The notes beneath the pieces were generated by a model that was given only the letters and a program-made list of their open reading frames with translations, did no database searches and was not told where the DNA came from. A stretch of 64,000 nt of DNA, taken from Copromyces sp. CBS 386.78. Its lineage: Eukaryota; Ascomycota; Sordariomycetes; Sordariales; Sordariaceae. Shown one piece after another: positions 25,262 through 35,426 of the stretch. The stretch spans positions 186,001-250,000 of the forward strand of contig MU839082.1 in NCBI GenBank assembly GCA_030685235.1, in the 5' to 3' direction. Positions within the stretch are counted from its first letter, which is position 1. Every line of letters starts with the position of its first letter. The translations under genes and the position numbers were made by a program.

Positions 25262-26368
25262 CTATAACCTCCCGCCCCGGCCCCAAGACAATGCGGTTGT
25301 CTCACCTGCTAGGTCCGCCGCCCCCCACTCCGTGCCGGAGTATCGTTGTGCAGCATCATCCGACACTCTCCATTTTGGCGATAGCGCTTGTGTCGACATC
25401 TCGACTGGTTGGCGATCGCAACCCTGGAGCTCAGCTCGGCCCCGGTCATTCATCTCCTTTGCTTTCTTTGGGGGTTTGGGCTTTTGAGGTTCCTCCCCGG
25501 TATACGCCAAATCATATGGCGATTCCCAGTTGAACCCGCTCGTGCGTCGATCAGTCGGATTTGATGAAGGTCTCCATTTGGAGTCGTATTCGCCCGAGTT
25601 GCCAGAGGTACTGCCGCCCTCCTCGAGGGCGCGCGCTTCAGCCGGAGTCGGTATGAGCAGCATATTGCCGTGCTGCTCTGGGAGCATCGGGTGCGACTCT
25701 TCCCCATCCTTCTTCCTCTTATATCGAACAAACAGCATTATTAGGCCCGCCAACACGGCCAGGCCAGCTGCTGTCGAGCCAGCAATGATTCCAGCTTTTG
25801 CTCCTGTCGATAACCCATCATCTTCGTTTACGCTGCCATTCCCTGACCGCGACGACTCAGCATCACTCCCGGACGTTGCCGTTTCCACTGGTGCGCTTTT
25901 GAGGGTGGTTCCTGAGGGTGATGTCGATGTTATGAACGAGGTGGGCGCCGAAGTCAGAGTCGAAACTGTGATGGAGATCTTGGTTGTTGTCGCCTTAGGC
26001 GGCCTCGCCGTACCAGTGAAGCCAGCAGCCGAATAGTACTGTTCTTGGCCAACATTCAAAGGCGTATTATTTGCGGCACATGTCGATTTTAACGTGCCAT
26101 ATACCTCGGCAAGGTCTCCCGGATCCGACTCTGCCAAACACCTGGCCGTCCCCGTAACAAAATTTCCTCCATTGTTGCAGAAGCACGAGTTCGCCTCAGA
26201 AGCGGTCCCGGCGGCACAGTTGGAGGCGGTGGATGCTTGGTTCAAGCAGTCATATGCATTGACCGGAAAGTCGAACAAGTCGATAGTGGCAGCGGTGTAT
26301 GGGATGGATGTGAGAACAAGCGCAATTAGAGCCGGCGGGAGGATTGACAACCTATGCAGTCCGAGCAT
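25262..26368 (-). CDS. Single-pass cell-surface protein with Cys-rich head
   Basis: A single exon from ATG 26368 encodes 368 residues. A signal peptide (LIALVLTSIPYTAA) is followed by a short extracellular six-cysteine segment (YDCLNQAS, then CFCNNGG, then ARCLAES, then STCAANNTP). Next come a Ser/Thr stretch, one transmembrane helix around residues 190-217 (GIIAGSTAAGLAVLAGLIML), a basic stop-transfer RYKRKK, and about 150 cytoplasmic residues rich in Ser, Pro and charge. The head pattern resembles small fungal Cys-rich/CFEM-like surface modules but has fewer cysteines than true CFEM. A sensor or wall-membrane linker is plausible by architecture only. The leader contains an (ACG)11 microsatellite. 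Confidence 0.85.
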   Translation of the reverse strand: MLGLHRLSILPPALIALVLTSIPYTAATIDLFDFPVNAYDCLNQASTASNCAAGTASEANSCFCNNGGNFVTGTARCLAESDPGDLAEVYGTLKSTCAANNTPLNVGQEQYYSAAGFTGTARPPKATTTKISITVSTLTSAPTSFITSTSPSGTTLKSAPVETATSGSDAESSRSGNGSVNEDDGLSTGAKAGIIAGSTAAGLAVLAGLIMLFVRYKRKKDGEESHPMLPEQHGNMLLIPTPAEARALEEGGSTSGNSGEYDSKWRPSSNPTDRRTSGFNWESPYDLAYTGEEPQKPKPPKKAKEMNDRGRAELQGCDRQPVEMSTQALSPKWRVSDDAAQRYSGTEWGAADLAGETTALSWGRGGRL

Positions 26369-26699
26369 TGTGTCCGAGTGCGTTGGTGCTCCGGCAGCGT
26401 TCCAGGTTCGAAGTCCCAGCCAAGGCCGAAAAGGGGTTGTTATGTGACTCTGGAAAGCTGACCGAGTTGGAACAAGAAAGGTAGGTAATCAAGGCCACCC
26501 CGAGAAATTAGAATATAGGGCTGTCGAAGAAACCTGAAGCCCAAAATCCTCACTGATGGCGAGCATAAACGAAAGACAAAATCCATCCAGCAGTGAAACC
26601 AGCAGAGTAGCGAGCGTGGTGGGAGGGAGCATGGGCGAAATAGCGGAAGCGGAAAAGCAGAGGAGAGGAATAAGAAGAGGCAGGAAGCTGACGAGGAGA

Positions 26700-26734
<35 letters not shown>

Positions 26735-28970
26735 GTCCAAGACGCTAAAAGAACCCATGCACCCACCCACCACCTTGGAGAGATGGGCCCCCCTTCTCGT
26801 GCAACGGTGCAGTCCCCCTGTCTGGGGCTGGGGAGAGCTTCACCTGCCTTGCTGGGCGGGCATTGCGGCTGAGGCGTTGATCTTGGGCTAGGCTTGGCCT
26901 GGCTTGGTCAAGGGTCTCTATCCCATCCGGTGTTAGGCCCGTGGCTCGTTAAACGGCGGTCTTGATGAGCGGGAATCGAGACCTCGACAAGCTGCCCTCG
27001 TTGCACCATCCAACCTAGCCCAGTGTTTTTACGCCGCCAATTTCGGGTGCTTCCCCCCACTCGGTTGCCATTTGTTGGTTGTCGGCGATTTGGCTTTGGC
27101 GCTTCCAGTGGGTGAGGAATGACGTGAGATTTGGGCTCTGGAATCTTGAGGAGATGGCGGGAACTCTTCCCTTCAAGACCATGAAGTAGAAAAACTCGAT
27201 ATGGCGACTGGCAAGCCCTTGGCCTTGTCTGGCCATGGCATGGGCCTGTCAACTCCCGTCGGCAAACTGACGGCGTGCAACAGAGTACAACAGCGTCCCA
27301 GGCACGCGGCCAAGTACTGCGGCATCGCCAAAAGGCGCGCAGCAAGCGTGTGGCACAGCCTTCCCGCGCTTGGAAACCAGGAGGTAGCCGCCGTGCCGCG
27401 ATCCATTCAGTTCCATAAAGTGGAATATCGATGCTTCAATGCCCAGCGACAGCTAACGACGTGGGGGCATGGATGGTCCAGAGGCTACCGCGGAATATCG
27501 GGAGTGAGGTGGTGTCCAGATCGGGTCATGTTTTTCGAGATTGACATCTGTGGCTTGATAAGCAATTAATCGTTATTGTCACAGACCATGTTGAGCCACG
27601 CTAGAGTTTGTCTGTCCGAGTCGATTCAAAATATTGAAGCCGTCTTCGTTCTGGCAGCATGTAGTGCAGTAAGAGAAGCTCTTCTATCCCTAACCGATAT
27701 CGCAATTGAATGAAAGACTGGAGTTGTCCATGTGCAAGTCCAATGGCATTCGGGAAGACGGGACAGCGAACAGACCACCGCTATGGCGACCAATTGGAAA
27801 TATACGCAAAGGCTGTGTACAAGAGTATAGCAAAGCAGCAGCCTACATAGCAGCAAAATAGCCCTTATCTTGTAGCCCTCGCCAATTTGGTGTTAGACAA
27901 CACCATGTTAGGTAACAAACAACAAGCATGGTTTGTTTTTTTCCACCCGCATATACACTAGCTCATCGCCGGTAACATCATGCACATCTAGCTACCATTT
28001 ACCTTCACCTGCTCTTACCATCCACCAGTTCCCTCCTGCCGCGATGAGGTCGACAACAGGCCTCGGTACATCCCGTCTGGGGTTACAGGGGTTGACTGCC
28101 AACCCGCCAGCCACGGTCTCACCTTCCAACAGGCACATTGGTGAGCCCCTCATTTTGCCAAAACAACAACAGCAGTCGCGGGTGACTGTCTAGCACTGGT
28201 CCCTGGACAGCCCAGTCATTCATTGCATTCTGTTTTTGCGTGTCTCATATAAATCTGTGCACATCAAATTCAGCCAAGTTGTTCATCATCTCCAAGTACC
28301 TACTTGACATACTATATATATTCTTATTCCCCCGAATCTTCCTTACCTTTCGTTTCCGAGGTATCGTGTCTCCTTGGCCAAATATTCCAACGATACAACA
28401 GTCGAATTGCTCACCTTGTGGCCGTAAACAGTGGCCGTTCTCTTCTCAAATAGTTGACATGTTCACAAGAGAATGGGCCAAGTCCAAACCACGACCAGCC
28501 TCGCTCACGTTCTTGGCTTATACAAGACTGTCCGCAGGAACAATGCCATTGTTCTCCTCCAGCTCCTGAGCTCGGTGAATGTTTATGTCGGAAGGGCCGC
28601 ATAGGGGTCAAGGTTCGGATCAATGTTCGTCATTCCTGAACAGCCCAGTTCAACCTTGCTGTTCTTCTTACTGTTCAGATGACAGTGACTCAAACTCGGC
28701 CTTATAGCCTCTCATATTCTGTTGCGACTGTGTAGGCGACCATGCAAAGATTCAACATCTACCGACAGTCAACTCCCTCCCCCAGGGGTACTTTAAGCAA
28801 CTTTTTCCACCAAAGAGTAAGCCTCACAAACTTCTCCCTCCTCACACCACTTGACCAACCGCTCACTGGTAATCATCAAGACCCCCCTTCAAGTACCTCA
28901 CAGTACTCTACCACGAGCAACCTAAGACGCCACGCCACACAAGCAGTCGTACTTCACATCAAACAACATC
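26369..28970. other. Divergent intergenic region, about 2.6 kb
   Basis: Contains the two promoters of the surface-protein gene and the Cys-rich orphan. Several open frames of 75-145 codons exist but none has motifs or codon bias. The (ACG)11 repeat at 26700-26732 is listed separately. Confidence 0.5.
26700..26732. repeat. (ACG)11 microsatellite
   Basis: Eleven perfect ACG units about 330 bp upstream of the surface-protein ATG. On the transcribed strand it is a CGT repeat in the promoter or leader. Confidence 0.95.
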
Positions 28971-30218
28971 ATGGGATCTTCCACATCCCCGGACGATCTC
29001 GTCCAGCTCCTCAGCAAGATGTCGGTTGGCCGCGATTTCAGGCGCCGACCCAGGGGCTGCCCGCGACCTGGCCTTCTCCAGCTATCCAACGGCACCGACA
29101 TCTACAACCTGAGCGTTCCTACCGACGAGCTTCCAGGACGACGCTTTGAAAGAAAGACATACGACACATTGCCCAGGATCTACTACCAACCTCAACTCCC
29201 CATGCCTCCGCGCCCAGGAGGATTCTGTTATCCCGGAAACAACAACTTCATTGGACTTCCCACCATCTCTTCACTGTTGGCCATTCCGAGAGTGTTTCCC
29301 GCCCATCGAGGGTTTACCGAATGCAGCTCGCCAGTTATCGAGCAAGTCAAGTGCTCAGGCTACCAGGCCTTGGGCTTCTGCGAGAGAGATGCTCGTGTTG
29401 ATCCAGCCACCACGGTACCTCCCTGCACCTTGGACCCCCAACTGGCGCACAACGGGGTTGTGCGAACTTGCGCCGACCGTACCCATCTCGAGCCGCACAA
29501 GCTTTGCGGCCACTGCAGCGACCAGAGCAGGCTGCTGGTGCTCAACGGACTACCAGAGTGGTTTACGGACGATCAGGTGGTAAAGTTGCGCGCCTTTCTT
29601 TGCGCACCCTGTTCCGCACAAGAGGCACAACAGGAGTCTCGTTGGGCCGAGGCCGAAGCAGCGCTGGAACGGGACCAGGGCCACTTGGAGAACATGCAAA
29701 AGAGTGATGAGTCTGGAGCCATCGCTGAACACATGATGCGCTACCACGACAACACATCATTCCCTGTCGCGACGCCTCCCACGTCAGACTCGCTGGCGCA
29801 GGCTCTTGCCGACAATGCTCCCGGCATGTACCGAACAGCCAAGAAGCTTTTCCGATGCTCTTGCAAAAAGCTTATCACGGCGGATCTATGCCTTGGCCAC
29901 AGACTTCTCCGGGCAGACCAGTTCCTGGAACAAGTCCGTCGCATGAACGAGTGGGTCCAGTTCCGCTTCAGTCTGGGTGAGCGGGACTACAAACCGTGTC
30001 CTGAGTGCATGGTTCGTCCTGGCGTCGACGCTCACAACTTCCAAACCAGAGACGGAGGAGCAGATCTAAACACTATCCATTGGATCTGCATGTGTTGCCA
30101 GGAGGCGGGCTCCATGACGCGCTATGAGTTCTTCCAACAAGGAGGTGGACTTGGCCAAGAGAAGAACGACAAAAGGCTGGCTGAACTCTTGGGAGGACTT
30201 GGATTGGGAGACATTTGA
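28971..30218 (+). CDS. Cys-rich orphan protein, probably zinc-binding
   Basis: A single exon from ATG 28971 encodes 415 residues, with C-ending codons consistent with a real gene. I recognise no family. Regularly paired cysteines suggest several zinc sites: KLCGHCSDQS, FLCAPCSAQ, FRCSCKK followed by DLCLGH, PCPECMVRPG and WICMCCQEAG, in addition to single cysteines near CSGYQALGFC. A charged helical stretch (SRWAEAEAALERDQGHLENM) lies between the second and third pairs. There is no signal peptide or membrane segment, so it is probably intracellular. The last part, GGGLGQEKNDKRLAELLGGL, is a short amphipathic end. The upstream ATG at 28742 opens an overlapping frame that I regard as leader sequence. 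Confidence 0.75.
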   Translation: MGSSTSPDDLVQLLSKMSVGRDFRRRPRGCPRPGLLQLSNGTDIYNLSVPTDELPGRRFERKTYDTLPRIYYQPQLPMPPRPGGFCYPGNNNFIGLPTISSLLAIPRVFPAHRGFTECSSPVIEQVKCSGYQALGFCERDARVDPATTVPPCTLDPQLAHNGVVRTCADRTHLEPHKLCGHCSDQSRLLVLNGLPEWFTDDQVVKLRAFLCAPCSAQEAQQESRWAEAEAALERDQGHLENMQKSDESGAIAEHMMRYHDNTSFPVATPPTSDSLAQALADNAPGMYRTAKKLFRCSCKKLITADLCLGHRLLRADQFLEQVRRMNEWVQFRFSLGERDYKPCPECMVRPGVDAHNFQTRDGGADLNTIHWICMCCQEAGSMTRYEFFQQGGGLGQEKNDKRLAELLGGLGLGDI

Positions 30219-31273
30219 TCGCCGAGGGTTTTGGGCGGAGATTTTGGACGCAGCCCGTTGCCAACACACGAAAGAAAGTCGACTACTGGTGGACCACGAG
30301 AACAGGCATCTGTGCTGGGTTAGCAAACCACTTCATCATGGGATTGGGACTCGGGATTAGGACTTGGGAGGAGACTTGAGGCCGGGACAAAGCATGTGCT
30401 CGTGGCGAGGACACGACGAGATTGTGGGGACGCATTGTTGGGGTATTCTGGAGGATCGGAGTTGTACGAAGGATGGATGGGTTTTATGAGGAAGTCATTG
30501 GGCAAAGTTGAGGTGTATTTCTGGGACTTGGCGTATGGACTATGGGGTTCTTGGTTGTTGCGGGTTTCTGAGCATGGGACAGCGGGGAGTGGGCGAGGCT
30601 TCTCTTTGTCGATATTCCTTTTCCAGCATGCCTTCTGGACAACTATGATACCCGATGTTGAACTGATACCGCTTGAGATAAAAACAGTTCACCGTGATGT
30701 TGCCTTATTTGAAAGCTGCTTCGCGATGAGTGACTGCCATATGACGAGTGACTGAGATGCATTCTGACTTGGCGTCCGTGATGTGATGATGGTGGAGTGA
30801 AGCCATTCAGATGAGTACGCCAAGAGACGTCCAAACTGATTTGCAGATCAGCAACATTCGACATTGGCAAGAGCACTGCATTCGTATATGCAAGGCAGTC
30901 ACCACCACGGCTGGTTAGGAAGGAGTGATGGTGAAGACAAAGATTGCGAAAGGAAGGCGAATGTCCAGCCATCTCTGAGACGGGAAGGTGCAGTGCTTCC
31001 TCAATATGGAAACCGCAGAAACCCCCAAACCCCGCGCTTGCCATCCTGTCATTTGTGCTGTGATCTTCGTATGACGTATTGGAATCTTCTCCAACTTACT
31101 CCAAATGTCCGTTTTCTCCTCCTTTCCACAAACAACAAACACCACTCCACCACTTGACTTCAAAGCTTGCAGGTTATAACACTTCAAAGTCTGTTTCAAA
31201 TCATCTCGAAAAAATCCCACACATCACACCAATCGAACCAAAACAGTCAACAAAAACACAGCTTCATCCAACC
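30219..31273. other. Intergenic
   Basis: 3' flank of the Cys-rich gene and promoter of the SRPBCC gene. A/C-rich leader at about 31190-31270. No further gene supported. Confidence 0.5.
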
Positions 31274-31891
31274 ATGTCTGAGAGCAAGCCCTTCAGCTTC
31301 ATTGGTGAGGTGGTCGAGAGTGCCGTTATCAAGGCACCCCTCTCGTTTGTGTGGCACTTCATCAAGCTCCATGAGTTCGACAAGTTCTGGTCCGCCATCT
31401 CCAAGGCCGAACATGTCAAGGGCACCAGCGACGAGACCGACATTGTGAGGTGGACCTACAAGGATGGCGATGTCATCGAGCTCAAACAGGACGAGCACAG
31501 CGTAAGAAAGCCACCATGTCCTTCCCAAGCGACTGTTTGATATTAACCCGTTCACTGCTACGCAGACGCTCGAACACTTCATCACCTTCAGCGTCATCAA
31601 TGCCGAGCCCAAGTTGCCCTACTCCAGCGTCGTCAATACCATCCGTCTCTGGGCCGTAACCTCTGGAGAGTTTGCCGGCACCACCTTTGTCCGTTGGAGC
31701 GCCAAGTTCTCGAACGATGCCGACCTCGGTAAGCAAACACACACGTTGGGCTCGTATATAACACCTGTCTGTATTCACGTTGCTAACATGGTCTCGTAGG
31801 TGTTATCGAGGATGCCAAGTACAAGCGTCAAGATGCCTTGAAGGATCTGTCCAAGGCGGCGGAGAAGATGCTCGCTGAGGAGAGGAAGTAA
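31274..31891 (+). CDS. SRPBCC (Bet v1/START-like) small protein
   Basis: Three exons, 31274-31501, 31566-31728 and 31800-31891, encode 160 residues; both introns have GTAAG donors. The fold call rests on the START/polyketide-cyclase pattern: an N-terminal strand ending in apolar residues (ESAVIKAPLSFVWHFIKLHEF), the FWSAI segment, the central strands VRWTYKDGDVIELKQ and HFITFSVINAEP, the W-containing strand TFVRWSAKFSNDAD, and a long C-terminal helix (LKDLSKAAEKMLAEERK) that would close the hydrophobic cavity. Such proteins bind lipids, sterols or other apolar ligands. Ligand and pathway cannot be told from sequence. There is no signal peptide, so it is likely cytosolic. Confidence 0.85.
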
Positions 31892-32686
31892 GTGGAGGCT
31901 TACAGGGTCACATCAGGTCATTGAAGAGAAAGAATTATCAGGAGACGGTGAACGTGGCGTTTTGACATGACCACTTTAATCAAGGATACCATTACGAGTT
32001 AAATGACACATGAAAAGTTCGAGTCACTTACCACATCCCACGTATACTACCGTTCCATGAGGTTCTAGAGAGCACTGGTCACTGATTATAATTAGACACA
32101 GAACGTGATCGGCTCATAATCGAAGCGGTGACATAACGACATGTGAATGGTGTTAGCTTCATCCAATGCAAAAGGAAGCAAACGGGCTGCGGTCGGGAAA
32201 GGCAACGTGGGAAATAAGTCGTCCACATCTAGAGGAGGAAAGTGAGTCCAGACCGGGATCGCTCTAGTCTAAGGGAAACAAACAAACGACTTGGATCTTA
32301 TTGACGCACCGCCAATAATGGGTAATGGCGGAGTTTCCCACTTGGGGGTTGGGGCTGTTTTCATCCTTTCTCAGTCCCAAGACCCTGACAGCTGCCTCTC
32401 CAAGTATTTCAAGCACAGTCGAAACTCCTGATCCCCCGAATGCCGAAACCCCAACCCAGATCGAGCCACTTCTTCTCCGGCCACCTGTGATTAACACATC
32501 CAACGCTCCTCTTTCCTTTGTCTGACACATCCAAGGGGCTCTTCTTGCCGACAGCAACGGTTTGCTTTTCGAGGTCAGCACCCCTCCCATTTTCTACAAA
32601 AGCCCCAGCTGCCTACCTGCAAACTGAATTCTACCTCCAACTTATCACACCCTTATTCTAATTGCCTGTGCAGAAATTTCGACGCT
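31892..32686. other. Intergenic
   Basis: 3' flank of the SRPBCC gene and upstream region of the Ala/Pro-rich gene. No coding or RNA feature supported. Confidence 0.5.
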
Positions 32687-33340
32687 ATGTCCGGCGAAGC
32701 AGGCGTTCAAGAACAGGAATCTGTCCCACCAGCTGATCACGTACCACCCGCGCCAGCTTCAGAACTCGACGGCAACGAAGCTAGAAGTGCTTTTGGAGAC
32801 CACCAGTCCGCAGCCGGAGACCACCACTCCACAGCCGGAGCAGCAGCCGGAGCAGCCACTGGCGCAGCTACAGGCGCAGCAGCAGGTGCCGCAGTAGGCG
32901 CACACGGTGCAGCAGCAGCACACGGGCACACCACGAACCCTCTCATCTACACGATGGCCTCCCCCTACTTCGTCTACCCAGGTGGCGGTGGCTACGCCGC
33001 CCAAACCACCACTACTTGGTTCCACGCTCCGCCTCCGCCTCCTCCCCCTCCACCCCCTCCACCGCCGCCGATGCCATTCGTGACCAACACCGTCACCACC
33101 ACGACCTACCTCACAGGCGGCTTCGCACCCCAGGCACCTCCGCCCCCGCCGCCGCCTCCCGGTCCGGTCACTTACTACCCGGTCCAAGTTCAACAGGTTC
33201 AGCAGGCTCCGCAGGTCGTCAACGGATACGCGTACATGCCCGGTGGAACGGTGTTGCCGAACAGCAGTGTTGTGGGAGCTGCTCCGCCTCAAGGTGCACC
33301 GCAGGGACCGCCGCCGATGGTTGTTTGTGTTGCTCCTTAG
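32687..33340 (+). CDS. Ala- and Pro-rich low-complexity protein
   Basis: A single exon from ATG 32687 encodes 217 residues. The first third is acidic with Pro/His; then come an (AAGAATG)-like Ala/Gly block, two polyproline runs (about 14 and 8 Pro) separated by a Thr/Val stretch (TNTVTTTTYLTGG), and a Gln/Val segment (VQVQQVQQAPQVVNGYAYMPGG). No domain, signal peptide or helix is present, so it is probably disordered; polyproline of this length can bind profilin, SH3 or WW domains. The frame is clean and ends in TAG, and the third positions are C-rich, but low-complexity GC-rich DNA can keep frames open by chance, so expression needs proof. Confidence 0.6.
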   Translation: MSGEAGVQEQESVPPADHVPPAPASELDGNEARSAFGDHQSAAGDHHSTAGAAAGAATGAATGAAAGAAVGAHGAAAAHGHTTNPLIYTMASPYFVYPGGGGYAAQTTTTWFHAPPPPPPPPPPPPPPMPFVTNTVTTTTYLTGGFAPQAPPPPPPPPGPVTYYPVQVQQVQQAPQVVNGYAYMPGGTVLPNSSVVGAAPPQGAPQGPPPMVVCVAP

Positions 33341-33988
33341 TATTGAGGTGGCATTTTCGGCTCCTCGTTCGACAAAAGCCCAGAAGGGAAGAAAGGAAGG
33401 GACATGAAGGGACAAGGAGAGGAAGACTGGGAGAGAAATTATCAAGGGCGATATGGGGATTGAGATCAGGCATCGAAAGAGGGCAGGAAGAAAACTGGAA
33501 GTCATTTAAAGCGGTATAGGAAACGAAACAAATAATGGAGGAGAAGAGTGAAGGGGGCGGGTGTTGAGGGAGGAGTGATATGAAGTGGCCAGCTGCCGGC
33601 AGGGCTTGAAAAAAGGAAAAGTATGAGGCAGGATATGGATATCAAAGTTGCGCTTCTTCCTGGATCTGGGTGCGGTTGAGTTTGGAGGCCGAGCATTTGC
33701 ACTGTCTTCCCTTCCGGTTCTTGCATTCTACTTTCATCGACAACTCTGATTCTACGGCACTGACTACCCCTAGTTTTAGTACGAAAAATAGCTATTAGTC
33801 GACATAAATCCAATTCAAAATCAACCGCAAGTCCGTCACCAAAGTATATGGGTTCTTGATAGCTGAGTGTGAAATGAAAGCATTTGACTTGGTGTATAAT
33901 ATCAGCCAGAGGTAAGCCATGCCGGTGGGTACACTAAGAAAAGACCATAACACCAGATTCGGCGACTAAAACACCACCTCGAGACACT
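33341..33988. other. Intergenic
   Basis: Purine-rich plus strand at about 33380-33560 (3' flank of the Ala/Pro-rich gene). Nothing else recognised. Confidence 0.5.
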
Positions 33989-34206
33989 CTACTTTTGCCC
34001 ACCACCTTCAACAGGATACAATACCACAGTAACCATCGCCCTGCTCGGCACGCCCACGCTCCCCTCCCCCTTTGGCTCATCAAACCCCGTCTCAATCAGC
34101 CCAATCTCCCTCGTATTATCCGTCACCCACGCCTTCACACTTCCATATCCCTTCCTATGACCTCCACCTTAACACCCGAATTGACCGCACTCCCACCCCC
34201 ATTTAT
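33989..34206 (-). pseudogene. Decayed C-terminal exon of an unidentified protein
   Basis: Reading the minus strand from about 34206, one frame gives INGGGSAVNSGVKVEVIGRD and stops at TGA just after MEV. A shift at that point gives KAWVTDNTREIGLIETGFDE, then GVPSRAMVTVVLYPVEGGG, and a stop at 33991-33989. The two halves look like one beta-rich protein end interrupted by a single-base indel near 34145. Codon choice is coding-like and no upstream exon can be traced in the next 500 bases. A genuine short last exon with a misjudged splice site is the alternative. Family unknown. Confidence 0.4.
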
Positions 34207-35426
34207 ATTTTAAGCTCTTACAGGTTAAATCTCGTTTGAATATTCTCAATGTCTTTAGCTTTTTCGTGACCTTCAATAGAAACCAGTGGCACCGGGAGTT
34301 AATCCCTAAGGAGGTCGGGATAGCCCAAAGAAGGATATACATGACACCACATGACAAGGTTTCCCCACGTTTTTGTTTCGGTGGATGGGTAGCAGCCGTT
34401 GCGGCTAAATGAGGCTTCCATGGTCGTTTTGTGTTTGCAATCTCTGCCGTACAGTAGATCACATGCAATATTCCAGCAATGGGAAAACGAGTTCACGATG
34501 TGTCACTCGATGCTGGAGCTGTGGCGGGAGAATAGCTTAACGTCTTTTTGTTTTTCTTCCGGTCAGTTAGACTGCGGAAGGATGATAAACTTGGATGTTT
34601 GACTTGACCAATTCAAGTTGGGAATGGCCTCACTTTGACCCCTGAACCATCGTTGACGCCAAGCCCTATCAGACTGGGATGTCGCCATCGCAACAGGCAG
34701 CAACCCTAACCCGCTCCGCTGCACACATTGTCTCGGAATGCCAAGCACCCGGGGCTGCACGGATGGGAATGGATTTTTTTTTCCCCTTTGCGCAGTGTTT
34801 CCTTTCATTCTTTTTTTGGGCGGGAAAAAGAGCTCTTTTCTGTGAGAGCTTTTACTGCTTTCGGGGGCACCGCCAATCAACCACCAAGCTGACCCTCAAC
34901 CCCCAACGCCACACGCGGCACCCAATCTGACAGGATCGGAACCGCGGAGGTGAAAGAACTTTTTGAAGATTCAGAAGAAGGGGATTTGAGGTTCGGTTGG
35001 TTGTGTTGGCGGTCGGCGCGCTGCAGTCAGACGGTAAAAAAGATACCCTTACGCGGGTGAAGTGCGATTTGGTGGTCGCTTTATTACGTTATTAACGCGG
35101 CCGCATTCATTTTGTACCGCTGCCTTCGCCTGTCACTGTTAGAGGTTATAGCAAGTGGGGCAAGCACCACCCACACCAACAGGGCCATCCTCATAATGAG
35201 TGGCAGTTCCCGACATGTCTCGGCGGGTTTGCGGTCGGACAAGCTAAGAAGTCTATTCTTGTCGTGGACGCCATCCGGACTGTCAGTTATTAGACTTAAA
35301 GGGGCAGCATGCCGGTCTAGATGGTCGTCGACTTGTTCAGCAGTTGCGACGAACCGCGCACGTCTGTTCCTGTCTGCATCATCACCCCCCGTGCACCCAT
35401 CTTCATTAACGAAACCCTTCAACACC
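34207..35426. other. Intergenic; in-frame extension upstream of the NAPE-PLD gene
   Basis: No separate gene. The last 315 bases are open in the frame of the downstream phospholipase and include an in-frame ATG at 35196; see that gene and the findings. Confidence 0.5.

Noticed and set aside
26405..26416. GGTTCGAAGTCC, a B-box-like sequence suggesting a tRNA gene
   Set aside because: No A-box or cloverleaf pairing in the preceding 70 bases; it lies just upstream of the surface-protein ATG.
27201..27569. 122-codon plus-strand frame
   Set aside because: No motif, no codon bias, no splice-linked neighbours.
28742..29149. 135-codon frame overlapping the start of the Cys-rich orphan
   Set aside because: Overlaps the better frame and loses coding character where the two coincide; treated as leader.
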